From positions 7,283,021 to 7,347,020 of the forward strand of contig CM076659.1 in NCBI GenBank assembly GCA_038496675.1: a stretch of DNA of 64,000 nucleotides, written 5' to 3'. The notes below the pieces were generated by a model, which worked only from the letters and a program-made list of their open reading frames with translations, had not been told where the DNA came from and did no database searches. Of this stretch, positions 34,901 through 44,149 are shown piece by piece. The position numbers and the translations under genes are program-made. Source of the stretch: Rachycentron canadum. Its lineage: Eukaryota; Chordata; Actinopteri; Carangiformes; Rachycentridae. How positions within the stretch are numbered: position 1 is the first letter of the stretch; each line of letters opens with the position of its first letter.

Positions 34901-37872
34901 CAGAGATGGGAGGAAGGAACAGGGCAAGAGGAGGAGGAAGAGGAGGATGAAAAGGAGGAGGAGGAAGAGACAGGACGTGAGGACAAACTCACCACACTGG
35001 CTACCTGGGCCGTTTTGGGTCGTTTTGAATGGTCCAGAGCAAAGATAGTATACTCAGAGAGAAAAGCGGGCTCTGCTATCATCCCAGCCAGCATCTGACC
35101 CCGTCAGTGCAGTAACGGGACGAAAGGTGGGGAAAGGAGAGGAACACAGAGAGCAATGAGAAAAACAACACCATGAGAGTGAAATAGCGCTGAAGGGAGT
35201 GTCTAGCCAGACTGTCCAGACAAGGCTGGACAAGAGAGACTGAGATGAATGGAGAAAAAAGACAGAGAGTAGAGAGAGAGACAGAGAGGAAGAGACTACA
35301 TGAAATTGGAAGAAAAATAAGAAAAGTGGGAAAGTGAAACACTCAATCAACATTAATGTCATGAGTAACAGTTTGACATCTCTGCATGTTGTCTTAAGTT
35401 ATGATGTTATCAAAAACAGGCTAAATCTGCCTTCAATGATCGACTAAACAATTTCAGAGTGTGTCAAAGTGTTAAAGATTTGTGAGGTGAAAAAAGATGT
35501 TGCGATGATAAGAAAAGCCTCTAAGTTGAGGGCATATGAGCCCAAGTTACAACTACACATCGTAGCTTCCTAAGGAGACAGCAGGAAGCAACCTCAACAA
35601 ATAGGGGCAAGTCACTATTACAGTGCTTCAGTGTAGAAAAGTTGTCATGAATAAGTAATTGAGCCCTTTTTTTGATCTAAAGATCAAACAGCAAAAACTG
35701 TAAACTACCATGTTTAAGTTCTAAAATAGATGTATTAACCATATGTTGCATCATGTTTGTCATGGTCAGTACCTCACTGCTGGTCTTCTTCTGTCTAATG
35801 AATCACAGAAGTCTTACATAGACTTGTCCATATCCAGTGGGGGAAAATATCACAACAACTCACCCGCAACAGAAAAACACTGAGGAGGATACATAAATTA
35901 TTCATATACATGCTGAAATATGGTCTGCACGCCACCATTAAAATGTCCTTCCCAGTGCCTCTGAATGAGAATCTCTCTTCGGTGAGAAGATTCATTACAA
36001 CTATGAAATATAACTAAATGATGATATTTGGATTTAATGCATTGAGACTGTGTTTGTGTCACAAGGTTTCTTTAACAAAAGATTAGATAAAAATCATTTT
36101 ACAAATACTCTTGAAGAACATCAAAAAAAATGCCCTGAATTCTATTTCAATTGACTTCATTGTCCCCTGTGAAAATACATGCAGTTAAATGAAGGGAATA
36201 CTGAAGACACCATACCTGTATATCATGAGATCACAGTGCAGATTGATCTACAACATCAATTATCAGAAAGTTATTCCAGTCCACATGTTCTCATGAAATT
36301 ATTAAAAGGACCCTGTGGTGAAAGATCTTTCACCTGAAGTGATGGAACAGCTATGATTCAGTAAATCTGTCTGGGGAATGAGTGCAGGGAATTATGTGCG
36401 TGTCTTTTATTATATCGACAAAATGATCAATAGGAGACATAGAGTAGAGGATGAGTAGTGAAAATTATAAATAGCCTACACATTTTGAAAACTGAAAGTG
36501 ATACTTGATCACTGATTTACTTTCACCTGACACAACAACCAAAAGCCACTGGTTTGTTATCGAGAGAACTTGAAGCGTGACAAAAGACATGACAGATCTT
36601 TGCGGACTGACAAGAAATATTACTCTGTACTGGAAATTAGGACAGAAGCAGGGGAGACGACATGGCATCTCTGCAGGCTGAAATGTGAGTTTAAAGATGT
36701 TGCACATATAGTAACACAGGCTGACACCATTCTTACCTCTCTGTCGCTGGGGGAGGGTGAGCCATCCTGATGAAAAGGGGTTGTTTGGCTGCTGCGCCGG
36801 TCACCGGAGCTCGTCTGTTTAAATAAATAAAACAGTATATATATTTGAATTGAAGATACACAATTCCTCTCCCCATATTACACACAATTAATTAGTCAAT
36901 ATTATTCTTGGTTGTTCTAACAAGACATTGAGCATTTAAGTTTTGGACCAATATGTATTTGCTCTTGGCTTAACATAACTCTTCTTGTTAGTTAACAAGA
37001 AGTTTCTAGTTAGTTTCTTAGTCAGATAAACATTTTATGACCAACCAAATGTTGGTCGTAAATGCAGCTAATTTGTCATCTACAAAGGCGATTTGGCAAA
37101 CAACAGTGACTAAGTGGTAAGACAACATAAGATACACTGACAAACTGCTGCCACCAGTGAGGGCAGGTTGAACCTGATCAACAGGGATGCTATGATCACA
37201 CGCAGTACATTGCAAACTACCGTAGCATTTTTCGTATAGTGTACTTCCTTCCAATTATTATTTATTTTGATTTGTAGTCGCATAATACGATGGCAGGTGT
37301 TGGCAATGGCAGGACTTGTATGTGTCAAATAAAGCTGGGTGTTCACTTTCACATGCAAACAACTCGTGTAAGCAACGTAAAACTGACACGCCCATAATGT
37401 CTAAGGTCAACCATGGTTTAAGCTTTTTCAGTGTTTTGACTACCATAAAGATGACGATTGGCTGAGTGTTGTTGTTTTTTGTATCTGATACAACGGGACT
37501 TTCCAGTTACAAGTTTTCTTGAACGCACCTCACTAGCTAAGTTCGGCAGCTACCTGACTTAGCATTGTGCTAACGTTTACAGGAGAGCACGAAGGGAAAC
37601 TAACAGAACAAGTGAAGAAAAGTTGTCAGCTCGTTAAGTCGTGTCAATGAGCTATCACCGGACAACCTGCTTGGTTGAGGATGAACTATATCTTCAGCGA
37701 GACGACGGCTCTCTTCCTCGGCTAGCTGCCCGAGTAGTGCAAACAGATGTTAGCTTAGCCTGTTAGCTCCAGCAACTGCAGCACAACAACCAACCTGGGC
37801 CTGCTGTGGTGACTGCGCATTCCTCTGCGGTGACTGCTCCTCGTTTATCTTCTGCTTGAGTTTCTTAAACAT
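16788..37872 (-). CDS. golga4: golgin subfamily A member 4 (golgin-245/p230), complete
   Basis: A trans-Golgi tether: a very long coiled coil anchored to the trans-Golgi network by its C-terminal GRIP domain, which binds the small GTPase Arl1, with the free N-terminus capturing vesicles. I place 24 coding exons on the minus strand; their lengths sum to 6,180 nt and every junction is in phase, giving 2,059 residues (human about 2,230). Identity to human GOLGA4 is clear at the start (MFKKLKQKI), in SFAQKLQLKVPS and GMVIAETKRQMHETLEMKEE, and in the GRIP region EYLRKVLFEYMMGRETK. Residues 190-1990 are nearly all heptad-rich, Glu/Lys/Gln-dense coiled coil. Two donors are weak or unusual (exon 12, GTCATT) and one exon is only 21 bp. 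Exon coordinates are in the following entries. Itga9 follows directly downstream, as in human 3p22. Confidence 0.97.
16938..18006 (-). CDS. golga4: golga4 exons 22-23: GRIP domain
   Basis: Exon 22 is 17909-18006, exon 23 16938-17024 (residues 1994-2055). Together they encode the GRIP domain: EMEYLRKVLFEYMMGRETK, then TMAKVITSMLKFPPDQAQKV and LDKEDSKTI. The Tyr in EYLRKVL is the invariant GRIP tyrosine used for Arl1-GTP binding in golgin-245. The domain targets the protein to the trans-Golgi network. Intron 22 (17025-17908) lies within the domain, after GRETK. Exon 23 ends before a GTAAGC donor; without splicing the frame would run 11 more codons to a stop. Confidence 0.95.
17025..17908. other. 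golga4 intron 22
   Basis: An AT-rich intron with poly-A tracts at about 17246-17259 and an (AAAT)n-like run near 17815-17838. Two overlapping antisense open frames near 17303-17620 show no domain. Nothing else seen. Confidence 0.55.
19355..19445. repeat. degenerate CTAACC-type tract
   Basis: Repeated variants of CTTAACC, CTCTAACC and AACCCTAA occur within about 90 bp. They look like a decayed telomere-like or simple-sequence array; such tracts are also scattered in fish introns. Confidence 0.5.
19580..19619. repeat. perfect 40-bp palindrome
   Basis: Two 20-bp arms meet between 19599 and 19600 without a spacer (left arm starts TAACACATAACATG). All 20 pairs match; the flanking base on each side does not. 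Confidence 0.97.
19782..20490 (-). CDS. golga4: golga4 exons 19-21, including a 21-bp microexon
   Basis: Exon 19 is 20470-20490 (21 bp, MSTEELQ), exon 20 20228-20296 (AQLAEKTTLLSEARLKEQEF then VER), exon 21 19782-19857 (IHSLEDKIKCFHRNTVVTHL then GSTFK). They match human IMELQTQLAQKTTLISDSKL and IHNLEDRLKKYEKN. The microexon is phase 0 on both sides with a CACAG acceptor and a GTATGT donor; leaving it out would delete seven residues without a frameshift. Confidence 0.9.
20491..22066. other. golga4 intron 18
   Basis: About 1.6 kb of noncoding sequence. Several antisense frames of 66-90 codons overlap without domains. No repeat family recognised. Confidence 0.55.
22067..23538 (-). CDS. golga4: golga4 exons 16-18: distal coiled coil
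   Basis: Exon 16 is 23417-23538, exon 17 22915-23045, exon 18 22067-22153. Exon 16 encodes LELEDVEMKHNSAIKQLMRE and then FNTQMALKERELDTAVKEAI, close to human LKHNSTLKQLMREFNTQ. Exon 17 encodes QSVEAELISSHREEASQLKK and KYEQVIQ. Exon 18 encodes SREEEMGDRVWQVQKELEEL and ends GTSE. Ten bases past the exon 17 donor lies a homopolymer of about 27 bases. Confidence 0.93.
22154..22914. other. golga4 intron 17 with long poly-T
   Basis: Noncoding. A poly-T run at about 22878-22904 (poly-A on the gene strand) lies some ten bases from the exon 17 donor. Confidence 0.7.
23046..23416. other. golga4 intron 16
   Basis: A 371-bp intron; no feature beyond its splice sites. Confidence 0.7.
23636..27351 (-). 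CDS. golga4: golga4 exon 15: 3,716-bp giant coiled-coil exon
   Basis: One uninterrupted frame of about 1,238 codons (residues 587-1824), 60% of the protein, opening RILELESSQDGSAQSHELSS and closing ELSEENEKKLK. It is heptad-patterned throughout, with many leucines and a Glu/Lys/Gln-dominated composition, and has no transmembrane segment. Conserved anchors include QAHVEDMNQKTIEKLDAKQA, MEKFKQKAKEMHESYKKKL, ARKVSELKKKAEQKIGQIKK and LRKEHEQDLEFIKKELSEE. The open frame reads through a few codons on the acceptor side; the true start is after the CAG at 27352-27354. The last codon is split with exon 16 (phase 2). Human GOLGA4 also has one very large exon here, as far as I recall. Confidence 0.97.
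27352..27781. other. golga4 intron 14 with a repeat tail
   Basis: At 27583-27620 the sequence AGATAAGCGGTATAGATAAT followed by GGATGAATGA matches the 3' end of the repeat found at about 47.86-48.11 kb (AGATAAGTGATATAGGTAAT then GGATGCAC). Only the tail is preserved. Confidence 0.7.
27782..29122 (-). CDS. golga4: golga4 exons 10-14: coiled coil
   Basis: Exon 10 is 29039-29122, exon 11 28551-28698, exon 12 28284-28462, exon 13 28044-28142, exon 14 27782-27937. Exon 10 encodes AEKTKLITQLRDAKNHIEQL. Exon 11 holds GMVIAETKRQMHETLEMKEE, one of the best conserved stretches of the protein. Exon 12 encodes ELTRVKQEVVTIMK and ends at a GTCATT donor that is weak after the GT but required by phase. Exon 14 ends ESARTR across the junction with the giant exon. 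Conserved splice positions relative to human residues support orthology. Confidence 0.93.
28699..29038. other. golga4 intron 10
   Basis: A 340-bp intron; nothing further seen. Confidence 0.7.
29123..30451. other. golga4 intron 9
   Basis: About 1.3 kb. It contains poly-A patches near 29528-29550 and a short GCCCA tandem repeat near 29723-29742. Plus-strand frames at 29865-30358 have no domain. Confidence 0.6.
30452..31746 (-). CDS. golga4: golga4 exons 5-9: first coiled-coil segments
   Basis: Exon 5 is 31699-31746, exon 6 31531-31587, exon 7 31331-31429, exon 8 30767-30911, exon 9 30452-30642. Matches to human: exon 5 LVTAYRTVQRDKEKTQ; exon 6 AILSQSQDKALRRIGELRE; exon 7 ELQMDQQAKKHLQEEFDAAL; exon 9 LMEALQKRVKRQENLLQKC. 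Exon 8 begins VALLKKRVKV and then becomes an acidic, non-coiled linker rich in Glu, Ser and Pro (EGAEESATQSPSKEEGVEPE) that breaks the coiled coil. Intron 7 (30912-31330) shows nothing. Confidence 0.94.
31905..32395 (-). CDS. golga4: golga4 exons 3-4: Ser-rich N-terminal region
   Basis: Exon 3 is 32327-32395 (23 codons), exon 4 31905-32231 (109 codons). Exon 4 encodes SFAQKLQLKVPSMESLIRGG, then Ser-rich repeats of the form LFRSPSKDNLVRSSSRDSL, the acidic DPPSDIESEAEE, and KEQLVHRLLRVERSLGKYRG at the onset of the coiled coil. All parts match the human order. In human the repeats are ESLFRSPIKESLFRSSSKES and one more; the fish has fewer copies. Acceptor, donor and frame are unambiguous (donor GTGAGT). 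Confidence 0.94.
32396..34992. other. golga4 intron between exon 3 and the optional exon
   Basis: Contains a (TG)n run at 33105-33124 followed by TGCGCACACGCG, an A/T-rich patch near 33590-33635, and the purine tract at 34924-34973. No coding exon was identified in it. Confidence 0.6.
34924..34973. repeat. (GGA)n-like purine tract
   Basis: A nearly pure A/G tract on the plus strand. On the gene strand it is a CT-rich stretch about 20-70 nt downstream of the donor of the optional golga4 exon, a position where pyrimidine-tract-binding proteins commonly influence exon choice. That role is inference. Confidence 0.85.
34993..35094 (-). CDS. golga4: probable optional golga4 exon, 34 codons
   Basis: Between exons 2 and 3 lies a segment reading AGMIAEPAFLSEYTIFALD then HSKRPKTAQVASV. 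It has a CAG acceptor just before an ATG at 35094 and a GTGAGT donor after 34993. At 102 bp it is phase 0 on both sides, so it can be included or skipped without shifting exon 3 (GSSKGPSRSP). The acceptor has a pyrimidine-rich stretch and a CTGAC branch-point-like motif upstream. The in-frame ATG at the acceptor also allows a second reading as an alternative first coding exon. I do not recognise the peptide. The total becomes 2,093 residues if it is included. Confidence 0.55.
35095..36736. other. golga4 intron between exon 2 and the optional exon
   Basis: A GA-rich patch at about 35250-35300 (CT-rich on the gene strand). Otherwise AT-rich with nothing recognised. Confidence 0.6.
36737..37872 (-). 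CDS. golga4: golga4 exons 1-2: N-terminal tip
   Basis: Exon 1 coding part is 37795-37872 (26 codons), exon 2 36737-36814 (26 codons). Exon 1 starts MFKKLKQKINEEQSPQRNAQ; the human protein starts MFKKLKQKISEEQ, which fixes the start codon. Exon 2 encodes TSSGDRRSSQTTPFHQDGSP and ends SDRE. This low-complexity Ser/Pro/Gln linker lies just behind the N-terminal vesicle-capture motif described for golgin-245. Both exons are phase 0 to phase 0. Intron 1 (36815-37794) holds no further feature. Confidence 0.93.
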
Positions 37873-38120
37873 CTCGTCCGCCCGACGTAGCTCGGAGCCG
37901 ACGAGCAGTAGACTACAATCCGGCGGAGAAGTATTTTGTTTTTGTTAAGCCTGTCATCCAGCTCTCGGTGGCAGACTTCCTTGTTCGCTTCTGAGCTCCA
38001 GCAGGTGACCGGCCTCTCTGCGCATGTGCGGCCAACGTGGAGGATAAAAATGAAACGTCAGAGTTAAAGGGCACAGTCCGGACTAAATTAGCTACAGCGC
38101 CACCTGTGGAGGAAGCAGAG
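37500..38120 (-). promoter_or_regulatory. golga4: golga4 promoter / 5' UTR region
   Basis: Sequence around the first coding exon is CpG-richer than the rest of the gene, for example CCGCCCGACG and GCGAGACGACGG, as expected for a housekeeping promoter. No TATA element was placed on the minus strand and the transcription start is not fixed. The plus-strand open frame at 38037-38432 begins here, but I have no evidence that it is translated. Confidence 0.5.
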
Positions 38121-41100
38121 CACCTCCGAGCTGTTACAACAGGTCCCGACTGTGGTTCAACTCGTTTTATGCCTGTGTCCATTAGTAGTTTGGCATTGCA
38201 CTTAACATGGTTCATTAAAAGTCCTCTGTACTGCTCACATGAAGCATTACAATTTCCTCTGAATAAAGTTATGCTTTTCCTATGTTCATTTAAAGGGCGC
38301 AACACATGTGTCATATTTATTCTAGTTTCAGTCCCGAGGTCACAGCGAGTTTTAAAAAGTTTAAAATATGGTGCTGTGTGTTTGAATTTGTGCATTGCTT
38401 TTTATGCAAATTTTAATAGGACGAGTTACTGAAAACAAATTCTATTTCACGTTCACATTCTGTCTGATGGTACTTTCAGTGTAAATACTGTTTGTTTTGT
38501 GATTGCAATTCTAGTTATTATTTAGTAGTGCCGCACTTTTCTTGTTTGTGACTTTCTAAAATGAAGTGATATGTATTCCCATGAACCCTTATCACAGGCC
38601 ATGTATACTGTGGATATCAAATGCTAACAATTGAACCAAAGAGTGAGCGTTTCCCTCCTACATTTCATTTAAAATATTTTTCAAAATCCATTTCAATCAT
38701 TTCTTTCATCATCTTTTTTAATAATCAGATTTATCTTTGTCTTAGCCCCATTTGGAAACTACTACTATTCTAGTGACCATTTACATTATTTCTCATGCAC
38801 AGAAAAGTTTAAAAACCACCCTAGTGCATCAAATATTACCATAAAAGCCAACCCAATATAATAAAAGACACTGTCCAACATTTGTTCCCTCCCTTTTTGC
38901 TTTTACTATCTAAGAAAAATTTCTTTGAACAAATGAAAAGGAACGGTTTTACAGAATAATACAATAGCATTCCTTGGACAGAGGAGGGCACTGTGCTAGT
39001 ACATTTTTACAGTTGCCTTAGGCCAGTTCAAAGCTAAACAGACTTACAAAATGTTTCAAACCATATGTTCGCTTTCCCTAAATGAAAATCAATTTAACCT
39101 GATACAACAAAAAAAAAAAAACTCTAGTAAGATTACTTGGAAAGTATGTAGCTCACCCATTAACACCCCTCGAATTCAGGATATTAAACCTATAAATACA
39201 AAATAGCAGGGTGCACCCATCTCTTAAGTGTGTGAGTGAAACATATAGGAACATATTTTTATGCAGAGGGGATAAACAACCTAGCATGAGATATCTCAGA
39301 TATATCATATCTTGTAATCAGGCCATAGAAAGTTAAAAGTGTTGAAGGTAAGAATTTGTTTTCACAGCAGAAACAAAGAGAGAGTAACACATACATAACA
39401 AAAGATCATAGTGTTCTTGCTGCTGGTGACCCTCTGAACTCCGTTTTATATTAATCTTTTATTGATGTATCTAAGAATATAAAGTCAGTATTTTTTCTCT
39501 TCTTATGAGTCATGAGGTCATTGGGTAACGTAAAGAAAACTATAACAGGCAGATAAGTTGATAGAAAGGATCACACTGTGGGTGTGAGTCACCGTTTAAA
39601 TGCGTGGTATTTTCCTTCCTTTGGGATCCGGCCTTGTGCAAATATCTGAAATAAACATTTCTGAGTCAGACTTTGCTGTCTGGTAGAAACAGAATATAAG
39701 ACATGCCGTTTTGGGCCCCACAGCCAATAAAACAAAGACTGGAATGAAATGTGATTTGCATTTTTTCACCATCTTGGCTCTGATGCTTACAACTCAGCAG
39801 GAAACTTGGAATGGGTTCCTGGAACAGTGAGGAGGAATGGTGGGTGGTTAACGGCAGAGTGATGGAGCTCCCCTATGCGATGCTGCTGTTTATGCCTCAC
39901 CCTGAGGCATACAGCAGAGAGGGTATGGAATAAACAGGGGAATTGGCTGTTGCATGGCTGGTATGGCAGTTTCATTTTGGACTACTACCAAACAGCAACT
40001 TAGTTTGAAAATACAAAACATGTAGTTCAATAGCAGCTTATGGAAAACTGCTCCATACATTCATTCTGTCACTACGCTCATAGTTGCACTGCTGAAATGG
40101 CCATATTTTAAAACAATTGACATGAGCAAGTGGCAAATAAAGCGATCTATGCAAATATCCCTGAGTAAGGCTTGGAAATCCATTTCAGTTGTTCAGTTCT
40201 ATGGCACGGTCTTCATCGACAGACTGAGTTTGCCCAGTTTTTATCCTTGGCCTTTGGAAACAGCAGCTGGGAATACATCCCCACCACAAGGTTCATTTAC
40301 AAGCTGGTCCAGAGCTTTGGATCATATCAATGATGTTTTTCCTTTCAGTCCATCAGAGACCTCATCAGTCCCACAAACTGCAGCCTTCAATGAGACCTTG
40401 ATGTTGAACAGTTTCAATATTTGTTTTAGGTAGTTGCCTTTTTTTTTTACGCTTAAAACATTTTTTTGGAAACAGCAATCCATCCTCAGGTTTCAATATG
40501 GACGCTTATCAGTTGATTGACAGCTACCGGTGTTTCAGGCCTTTTTCACTTTGCTGTGGGCAAAGCATCGGTGCAGGCTAATTGATCAAATTAATGATGA
40601 CATTCAGCTGCTTCAGGTTTAGGGGGCTGGTATAACGTGTTGGCTCACCGTCACACATGACTTAGTGGGATCCTGGAGCAGAACAGAGCCATTGTGAATG
40701 TTTTCAGCCGAATCAGTGTTTTTCCAACTCTGACAAGTGAAATGTCAACTATGATAAAGGCCTATACGAGGAGATGCCGCGTATTAACCTATGTGTTCAT
40801 TGGGAGTAAGGCTTAAGCCCAACACCTGTGAAAACATGTGCACCTTAAATTCACTGAAACAACACAGTGGGCTTGACCAGATCGATATGAGGGAAGCTAC
40901 AAAGCCCCCGTGGAGTTCACTAAAGCCCAATTAAAAGCAGGTATCTGCAGGTGGACCTGAAGATCAAGCTCATGTTACACAGCTTGGTCCACCAGCACTG
41001 ACTCTGCTATCTGAAAACTGATTAAATATTGATGTAGCTTATCAAGGCTCTTTCTCACCTCCTTCCTCTCCGAAAACCTCCCCACAGTTTGGACCGGATC

Positions 41101-41701
41101 CTGGCTAAACCTCCTTATACTGCTTGAGTGATAGTCATCTGAGTCGGCCTCTCATTCACTACTGCCGTGTTGAATGTTTGCTCATTATTTCATTATTTCA
41201 TTTTGCATGCTGTGACTAAGTGTAGACAAGAGGCTTAAACCACTAAAATTTAAATATAATAGTTTCAAGTCAAAAATGCTGAAGAGAAACTTATTTAGTT
41301 TTACATTAAAGTTGCTGCTGTGTTTCATATTCACTCCAAATGTGTCAGTCTTGTGCTGAGGTCACAGTTTTGGACACTGATTGATGACTAAGAGCTGGTA
41401 CACTGACCAAGTCTTGCCCCTTTCCCATCTCCCATGGTGTCATCATCTGGTTGTTTTGTGGCCATGCCTCCTGTCACGCTGAGGCTGTGCCAGCTTGAAA
41501 AGCCTGTTGAAAATGCAGTTCCTGGGCACGTATTTGTCCCTGGCATGGGAATAAGCATTGCACAGCTAAGAGCACAGCCATCACCCCTCACGCCATGTGC
41601 AAAACACAGATACATGATGATTTGCAAAGCTTTTCACGTAGCCTTGCAGTGACGAAGGTTTGCTGAGGCCAAATGCCAAAGTCAGCACTAAAAAGTCCCA
41701 A

Positions 41702-41710
<9 letters not shown>

Positions 41711-41739
<29 letters not shown>
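41711..41739. repeat. (TA)n microsatellite
   Basis: Fourteen TA units following a poly-A run. Confidence 0.98.
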
Positions 41740-41744
<5 letters not shown>

Positions 41745-44117
41745 AAGGTCAGTTGTAGTTTTTGAAGACAGGCTGAAATACACTTTTTGTGTGTTTTCTT
41801 GTATTCTGCATTTAAATAATTTCCAAGGAGGAAACTTGTTTTCATGACCTGCACTTGTATGTGCTTTAAAAATGTATACATTTTGTATACTATACAAATA
41901 ACATACTCAAGGACATGTGCGCACATTTACATTTATGCCTCATCATTCCTAAGTATATTCACAGGCAAAAACGTCCTGCATTGGTGACCATTCGCTAACA
42001 AAGAATGTGTGATTGGTAATTCTGTGATCTGTGTGGTGTATTGTGATTGTTACAGTGATTTAATGTGGCATTGATCCACCAGATGGAGCTACACCTGCAA
42101 TGCGACACACCCAACACAAGGTTTTCTGCCATGTGCCAGCTGCTTCTGAACTGCCACCCACCTGTCTATAACTGTCCGAGGCATGGTCTCAGTTCTTTGC
42201 GGATATTTTTCAGATGTGAAAAAAACTTGACCTTGTCATATTTTGCAGCTTGTTCTATTCAAATAAGTTATTAATTAATTATTTACCTCAGCGTTTTTCT
42301 TTTTGTGACATAAAAAAAATGTCTTTGGTGAAAAAGGTCTATAACAGATCTCTGCAACTGTTCAATCAGATAGAAATCTCATTGAAATTAAAATCTCTTC
42401 GGCTTTACCAGGTGCACTGTTGATGCTGGTGGATGATAAACATGCTAAAGCTGTCTGAGGTTTGAAAATCACAGTGGACTGAAAAAATGATAGCAACCTT
42501 TCTGAATGCTCTCCCCAGCTGGATTTCTTTGGATGCCAATTTATTTCCAGATTTCAGTAATCACACTAGTGAATTGGGAATAATGGCTAAAGCTACGAAA
42601 AGATTGAAGTCGTAATAAACCTGAACTAACTGTAATGGCTCTGTGAAACAGAACATAAACAAAGCACACAGTCAAAAGAGACAGGAAGTCAGGATGGTAA
42701 AACAGAGGTTCTGGGGGACCAGCTGACGTAATGACACATAAACCATGACTGGGATCTTTCCCGAAAGCTACCTAGTATTCAGTTGCCTAAACTGAAGCAA
42801 ACTTTAACCATAAGGACAGCAAATCCAAAAAATGGCCATATAAGCCATTGACCATATGAGATAGAGATTTGCTGACAAATGACAGATTTTGTTGTTCAAA
42901 TATGAGAGCCTGTGTAAAAGTCATCACATAAAGATTAAAATGCCTTCTGTGGGAACAAATTTAAAAAAGCTAAATAAATGTCTGCTGGCATTTTAACTGA
43001 CTTTTCATTAAAAAAAACTACTCTGAAATAAGAAGAGATGAAAGATCTGTGCTTTATTTACATATACAGATCTATTTATTTCTTCAGCTTTGACTGCGCC
43101 AACTTAAACCAGAATCAAATTTCCTGCCAGCGTAAGTTACTAAATATTGAAAAATGAAATGCGGGGGTCTTTATATAATAAATGTACTAAGAAGGGATCT
43201 CTGTATGTTTCACTCTGTTTTCTTACACATTTTCCCATAATGTCAAAGAGACAATTTGGCAGAGAGAACAAGCAACTATATAACTAGCCAGAGTTTCAAG
43301 TGGCCATGAATACTGGTCCCAAACATTGAAATTTAAGCAGTGAAATTGCAGCCTGAAGTCATTACAAGGCTTTCAGTCTGGGATTCACATGGAACTACAC
43401 ATTCTTCCTGAGGGGATAATTGCTTTTTTCAGTTTCTTCCTTTTGTGTAATCAGTCAGTATATCATAACTTTTTTTTTTCCTTTAATAATTGCTGTAGGA
43501 AGAAGGAAAAGATCAATCTTGCTCTTTGGAGGTATTGACTCTGCTGCCAGAAGTTTGTTTAACTTCAATATCAATATGATACATCTAGAAATAGCAAAAA
43601 GAAAAATTGAACGTAAGAGTTTAAGGGGGAAAAGAGGGGTGATAATTCACGTGTACCGGTAATTGTTTAGGTTTCTGTGTGATCCCAGCAGGGGACAGGT
43701 CGTATTTGTATTTGTCTGATGAGAAGGATGACGCTCATTACAGAGACTGCAGCTGTTAAGACTCAGCATCTTGAGGGGAGGAGGGTACACCTGAATGAAC
43801 ATGTTTTATATAACAAGGATAACCTTTACAGGAGGTTGGTCCCAGTACTATTATTATCTCCCAAGCAGTTGGATTCCCATCCTCCTCTGTTTTCAGAGCC
43901 ACTGCCACATTCAGATGGTGCATGAACCAACATATTCTTTACACTTCTATTTCTTCTACAAAGCTCATTAATGCCTACATATTTATTTGACATGGACAGG
44001 CAGAAATAAAAGTAAATTGCAATAAAATATTTCAAAGCACACATTTTAAGCAACTTGATAGTGTCTCTGGAGTGAAATAATGAAACAGACACAGGAAACG
44101 TGTATCTGTTGTCTTGG

Positions 44118-44149
44118 TGTAATCGGTGTGCTGGTTCACACCGATTACA
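44118..44149. repeat. 13-bp perfect inverted repeat with 6-base loop
   Basis: Arms TGTAATCGGTGTG and CACACCGATTACA are perfectly complementary around CTGGTT. No poly-T tail or partner gene suggests a terminator or known RNA. Confidence 0.95.

Noticed and set aside
35070..35072. Acceptor inside the optional golga4 exon (AG at 35073-35074)
   Set aside because: It would give an 80-bp exon in the wrong phase for phase-0 neighbours; the acceptor before 35094 keeps phase.
38037..38432. 131-codon plus-strand frame beginning at the golga4 promoter
   Set aside because: Could be part of a divergent noncoding transcript, but there is no protein-like conservation signal and no domain, so not called as a gene.
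41388..41652. Opposing 72-79-codon frames near 41.5 kb
   Set aside because: Short, overlapping on both strands, without domain or splice sites.
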